From NCBI GenBank assembly GCA_964351885.1, contig CAYGPP010000065.1:1-19445 (forward strand): a stretch of DNA of 19,445 nt, in the 5' to 3' direction. The translations under genes and the position numbers were made by a program. Shown here one piece after another: positions 16,026-19,445 of the stretch. The notes under the pieces are model-generated. The model did no database searches. It was given only the letters and a program-made list of their open reading frames with translations, and was not told the origin of the DNA. The DNA is from Marinoscillum sp964351885. GTDB taxonomy: Bacteria > Bacteroidota > Bacteroidia > Cytophagales > Cyclobacteriaceae. Positions within the stretch are counted from its first letter, which is position 1; each line of letters starts with the position of its first letter.

Positions 16026-17474
16026 TTGATATTTAACTCTTTAGATTTCGCAATTTTTCTTCCCATTGTATTCATTCTTTTTTGGTTTGTAGCAAAAAAG
16101 AGTTTGAAATGGCAAAACTTTATTTTAGTCGCCGCTAGCTACATTTTTTATGGGTGGTGGGACTGGCGGTTTTTATCTTTAATACTTTTCAGCACTGTTA
16201 TAGACTATTCAGTTGGTCGTTTGCTATTAGACGAGAAGAATCACACCAAAAGAAAGATCTTACTATGGGTCAGTGTTTTGATTAATCTGGGTTTTCTAGG
16301 GGTCTTCAAATACTATAATTTCTTTCTAGATAATTTAATGATAGCATTTTCATTTTTTGGAAGGGACATTCAAGCCAACTCATTAAATATAATTTTACCT
16401 GTTGGAATTAGCTTCTATACATTCCAAACGTTGAGTTACACTATAGATGTATATAAACGTAAATTGGAACCAACCAAGAACTTTATTGCCTTTTCGGCTT
16501 TTGTTAGTTTTTTCCCTCAGCTCGTAGCAGGCCCGATTGAACGGGCGACTCATTTGTTGCCTCAATTTTACACTAAGAGAAAATTTGACTATGTACTAGC
16601 TGTGGATGGGATGCGTCAAATTCTTTGGGGGTTATTTAAAAAAGTAGTTATTGCTGACAATTGCGCAGAATATGCAAATTTGATCTTCAATAATTCTGCA
16701 GATTATTCAGGTAGTACTTTAGTACTAGGAGCTTTGTTTTTCACCTTTCAGATCTACGGTGACTTTTCCGGCTATTCTGATATAGCCATTGGTACATCGA
16801 GACTTTTCGGATTTGATTTAATGAGAAACTTCAACTTTCCTTATTTCTCGAGAGATATTGCTGAATTTTGGAGGCGCTGGCATATTTCACTTTCTACGTG
16901 GTTTAGAGATTATCTATATTTTCCACTAGGTGGCAGCCGAGGTGGTACTTGGGTGAAAGTCCGTAATACTTTTGTCATTTTCATTGTCAGTGGTTTTTGG
17001 CATGGAGCAAATTGGACCTTTATTGTCTGGGGAGCTTTAAATGCTATTTATTTCCTACCTCTCTTATTAACTGAAAATAATAGAAATAATTTGGATATCG
17101 TGGCACAAGGAAATTTATTACCAAACATAAAGGAGTTTTCATCTGTGCTCTTAACTTTTGCTTTAACTGTTTTTGCTTGGATATTTTTTAGAGCGGATAA
17201 TATAGCACATGCTTTTAATTATATTTCTGAAATATTTTCCATGTCCATATTTAATATTCCAAGCTTTCCTGGTTTGAAAAGAGGGGTTTTAACTATTCTG
17301 TTAATTTGTATTTTTATTATTTGTGAGTGGATCGGTCGCCATGAGCAATTTGCTATCGCGGGCATTACTAAAATCCGGAATCGTATTTTGCGATATAGTT
17401 TTTACTATGCAATAGTATTTTCTCTTGTGTGGTTGAGTGGTGATCAGCAAGAGTTTATTTATTTTAAATTTTAA
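16026..17474 (+). CDS. MBOAT O-acyltransferase (AlgI-like), copy 2, TTG start
   Basis: This is a 482-aa second MBOAT enzyme. It aligns without gaps with copy 1 (13232-14695) over the first 330 residues, with about 235 identical by hand count (71%). The C-terminal 150 residues are more divergent. All key blocks are kept: GWWDWRFL (43-50), FPQLVAGPIERA, YGDFSGYSDIAIG, FWRRWHISLSTWFRDYLY with H286, and SGFWHGANW with H326. The start is TTG at 16026: its MIFNS lines up with the ATG-initiated MLFNS of copy 1, and no ATG is available before residue 105. About 150 non-coding bases separate it from the ligase remnant, so it may have its own promoter or depend on readthrough. Function as for copy 1, but the acyl group or acceptor may differ. 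Confidence 0.9.
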   Translation: MIFNSLDFAIFLPIVFILFWFVAKKSLKWQNFILVAASYIFYGWWDWRFLSLILFSTVIDYSVGRLLLDEKNHTKRKILLWVSVLINLGFLGVFKYYNFFLDNLMIAFSFFGRDIQANSLNIILPVGISFYTFQTLSYTIDVYKRKLEPTKNFIAFSAFVSFFPQLVAGPIERATHLLPQFYTKRKFDYVLAVDGMRQILWGLFKKVVIADNCAEYANLIFNNSADYSGSTLVLGALFFTFQIYGDFSGYSDIAIGTSRLFGFDLMRNFNFPYFSRDIAEFWRRWHISLSTWFRDYLYFPLGGSRGGTWVKVRNTFVIFIVSGFWHGANWTFIVWGALNAIYFLPLLLTENNRNNLDIVAQGNLLPNIKEFSSVLLTFALTVFAWIFFRADNIAHAFNYISEIFSMSIFNIPSFPGLKRGVLTILLICIFIICEWIGRHEQFAIAGITKIRNRILRYSFYYAIVFSLVWLSGDQQEFIYFKF

Positions 17475-17480
17475 TGAGAT

Positions 17481-18344
17481 ATGCGACGGTTTATTTTGAA
17501 AACAAGTTCACTTGTGTTCTTCCTATTCGTGGTTCTTATTGGACTTATTGCTTCTCGATATTTTTACGCACAGACCATATCTTGGCAATTACCTCAAGAA
17601 AAAAATACCCTTTTTATGGGAGCTTCCCATATAGGAAGAGGTATAAATCCTGAGTTTTATCCATCATCAATAAACTTGGCCTCTGGTGGAGAAAGGTATC
17701 TATTTACTTTCATGAAGCTTCTTAAATTAATTGAGAAAAATTCCCAAATAGATACCTTATTCCTCCAATTTGCCCCAACTGATCTTCAGGAAAATACAGA
17801 TTCTAAATATTACGACAAGTCTGAAATGTCCCATTTTTTGCCATTGTACTTTCCTTTTTTTTCGAGAGAAGAATGGAATGTCTATTCCAACTATAGATTG
17901 GATGTCCTTCATTTATTAATTCAAAAGTTGCCCAGAAAACTACCTACGGCATTAGGCGATTATGGACACTATAGGGCTTCAAATAATATTTTTGATAGAA
18001 AAAAAGAACCTAGTCCAATTCGCAAGTGGTTAAAAGTTGGTCACTCTGTAAACTATCAATATCTAGGAAAAATTATAGACGTATGTGAAAAACATAATAT
18101 TAAGCTTATCCTTCTATACATGCCTATGTTTCGAAAAGATCATTATTATGATACAGAGAAATTCTATTCGATTTATGATAAAAATTATAAAGGGTTAACT
18201 TTCTTAGACTACAGCGATTGGGATTGTCCAGATGAATATAGGAATGATGAGCATCATTTGAATAAACTTGGAGGCAAAATTTTCACTAAGCTATTAAGAG
18301 CTGATCTTTCCAATAAGACTAATACACCTAATAATGCTAAATAG
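17481..18344 (+). CDS. Membrane-anchored SGNH/DltD-like protein, partner of MBOAT copy 2
   Basis: This 287-aa protein has an N-terminal signal anchor (about 9-27) and a periplasmic SGNH-like domain. LFMGASHIGRGINP (44-57) supplies the likely nucleophile S49. NDEHHLNKLGG (255-265) supplies D256 and H259 in D-x-x-H spacing. FLQFAPTDLQ (94-103) lies where a central SGNH block is expected, although the usual Asn is not obvious. It starts 6 bases after MBOAT copy 2, repeating the MBOAT plus SGNH order of the first module. Sequence similarity to 14698-15603 is limited to these motifs, in contrast to the 71% identity of the MBOAT pair. It is the last gene of the operon. The tail (NKTNTPNNAK) looks disordered. 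Confidence 0.72.
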   Translation: MRRFILKTSSLVFFLFVVLIGLIASRYFYAQTISWQLPQEKNTLFMGASHIGRGINPEFYPSSINLASGGERYLFTFMKLLKLIEKNSQIDTLFLQFAPTDLQENTDSKYYDKSEMSHFLPLYFPFFSREEWNVYSNYRLDVLHLLIQKLPRKLPTALGDYGHYRASNNIFDRKKEPSPIRKWLKVGHSVNYQYLGKIIDVCEKHNIKLILLYMPMFRKDHYYDTEKFYSIYDKNYKGLTFLDYSDWDCPDEYRNDEHHLNKLGGKIFTKLLRADLSNKTNTPNNAK

Positions 18345-18411
18345 CCATCCTTAATAATAGAATACTTCGTAATTGTCGTACTCAGATTTTCCCTAAACTG
18401 AATTGCTCATG

Positions 18412-18440
18412 AACTCTATTTAGTATGGAGTTTTATTTTA
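18412..18440 (+). terminator. Probable rho-independent terminator at operon end
   Basis: AACTCTAT at 18412-18419 pairs with ATGGAGTT at 18425-18432 (8 pairs, one of them T-G) around a 5-base loop. The T-rich tract TTATTTTA follows at 18433-18440. It lies 68 bases after the last operon gene and directly abuts the convergent pseudogene's stop, so it would end plus-strand transcription. The stem is AT-rich and therefore weak, and there is no T-tract on the minus-strand side. Confidence 0.5.
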
Positions 18441-19230
18441 CATTGATTAAGGAATATCCAAAGTAGGAAAGCAGTTCCTTGTGATCTGAAAATACAGAAT
18501 CTATTTCTATCAATTCCTCATTTGTTAATTTGTTAATTTTCTCAGTATTCAAGTTTGTGATTTCAAGAGGTATACCTTTAAAGTTATGTGCATTGAATTT
18601 TCTATCCAGTTTCAAATCATTGAGACTTGGAAGAAAGCCTTGAAGTTTAGTTTGAACGGCAACGGGACTCTCCGTAAACTCCTCATATGATATGAATAAC
18701 GACATGTCCAATAACTCTAGATTTGATTTTTGATGAATTAAACACTTGATAGCAAAATATGCAGCCTCTTTAGCAGTATAGTCATTTCTGCTCATCAGAC
18801 TTTGACAATGGGCATATGGATTACGAACAAAAATAATAAAGTAGGCAGGTGGAAAGAGCTTTTGAAGATTTATGGCACGCATAATATTGGGAGGGCTCTT
18901 TTCTAATAAAATCGGTTTTGATTGATCCCAATAAAGCCCCCAAATTTTTTTAATCTTTATTCAGTTGAATTCTGCTCGCGAGTCCCATCTGTCCGATCTC
19001 TTGAACATTAGTTTCTCGACAAAAGGTAATCTTTGTCCTTCTCTGGTGCCGTGATGATTATTACATGACACTTTAGAGTGATTACTTAGAGCTTCTGTAA
19101 TTAGTGTCGATCCACAATAAGGAGGTGATAGAATAAATAAATACTTATTATCAATTTTCCTGATAAATAGATTTTTAATCGAAATTTTTATGATATCATA
19201 TGTTCCTCTAAATAGGAATCGATATTTCAT
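18433..19230 (-). pseudogene. Sulfotransferase gene interrupted by one in-frame TGA
   Basis: Read on the minus strand from the ATG at 19230, this is one continuous 266-codon frame broken only by TGA at 18963-18961 (codon 90). The first part has the 5'-phosphosulfate loop LSPPYCGSTLITEAL (34-48) and EGQRLP (64-69), as in Sulfotransfer_1/3 proteins. After the TGA, in the same frame and without a gap, come YWDQSKPILLEKSPPN (100-115) and FVRNPYAHCQSLMSRN (135-150), the 3'-phosphate loop. The remaining sequence to the TAA at 18435-18433 is intact. So both PAPS motifs survive on opposite sides of a single nonsense codon, which indicates very recent inactivation, readthrough or a sequence error. The frame after the TGA has an ATG at 18882, but that product would lack the 5' loop. 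It is convergent to the operon and not closely similar to the other five sulfotransferases. Confidence 0.85.
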
Positions 19231-19445
19231 GAGTTATAGCAATTGATTTTGAAGTCGTATTTCTGGTATAAATTCATTTTTCTGTTTAAAATTTGGCTCT
19301 CTATATCGAAGGAGATGGTCAATTGAGAAATGGTTATAAATATTTTATGATTGCTAATATGTAAATTTAAGAATGATATTAAGCAAGATAAGAATGAACA
19401 AGACACTTTTGTTTAATCAATTAGCTTAAGTGCCATGTCAGACAT

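Noticed and set aside
18931..18963. Selenocysteine or readthrough signal at the TGA of the minus-strand sulfotransferase; ATAAAG and CTTTAT form a 6-base inverted repeat right after it
   Set aside because: The loop is 18 bases and AT/G-rich with no compact apical hairpin like a bacterial SECIS. I know of no sulfotransferase with Sec at this place, and a plain nonsense mutation explains it.
19413..19445. Possible 3' end of a minus-strand gene entering from the right edge (MSDMALKLID then stop)
   Set aside because: Only ten codons are visible, so it cannot be told from chance.
1..19445. CRISPR arrays, tRNA/rRNA genes, insertion sequences and attachment sites
   Set aside because: No regularly spaced repeats, no tRNA-like cloverleaf, no transposase or integrase motif and no terminal inverted repeats were seen on reading both strands.

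Overview
The window is AT-rich, with tightly packed, mostly plus-strand genes, weak or absent Shine-Dalgarno sequences and protein families typical of Bacteroidota. These include a CysQ phosphatase, an outer-membrane SLBB exporter of about 800 aa, a PF14099-type lyase-like lipoprotein and MBOAT/SGNH pairs. A marine Cytophagia or Flavobacteriia relative is plausible, but this is a judgement from gene style and no marker gene is present.

Almost the whole window (59-18344) reads as one surface-polysaccharide locus with a strong sulfation theme. It opens with cysQ (59-829), whose product removes the PAP by-product of sulfotransferases. Next come the outer-membrane export protein (837-3275), a lyase-like lipoprotein (3309-4103) and a Wzx-type flippase (4116-5402). 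Three tandem paralogous sulfotransferases resembling animal HNK-1/chondroitin carbohydrate sulfotransferases follow (5390-7542), then a fourth, NST-like sulfotransferase (7520-8335), a GT2 glycosyltransferase (8329-9279), a Wzz-type chain-length protein without a kinase domain (9280-10386) and a fifth sulfotransferase (10376-11245). An O-antigen ligase/polymerase-type membrane protein (11258-12553) leads into the decoration region.

That region, 12550-18344, carries an SGNH protein with a twin-arginine-like signal and two MBOAT acyltransferases, each followed by a membrane-anchored SGNH/DltD-like protein. Between the two MBOAT modules lies an 89-aa remnant of a second ligase gene. The ligase remnant and the second MBOAT are each about 71% identical to the upstream copies by hand count, so the region is an old tandem duplication followed by deletion. 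Genes overlap or lie within a few bases through most of 3309-15603, which suggests one transcript with translational coupling. A modest hairpin with a T-rich tail at 18412-18440 may end it.

Convergent to the operon, 19230-18433 on the minus strand holds a sixth sulfotransferase gene that is intact except for one in-frame TGA. The 58 bases at the left edge and the 215 bases after 19230 show no gene I can support.

Inferred working model: a lipid-linked oligosaccharide is made (only one glycosyltransferase is here, and no initiating transferase), flipped, polymerised, length-controlled and exported. It is sulfated by up to five PAPS-dependent enzymes and O-acylated by two MBOAT/SGNH modules. 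PAPS synthesis genes are not in the window.
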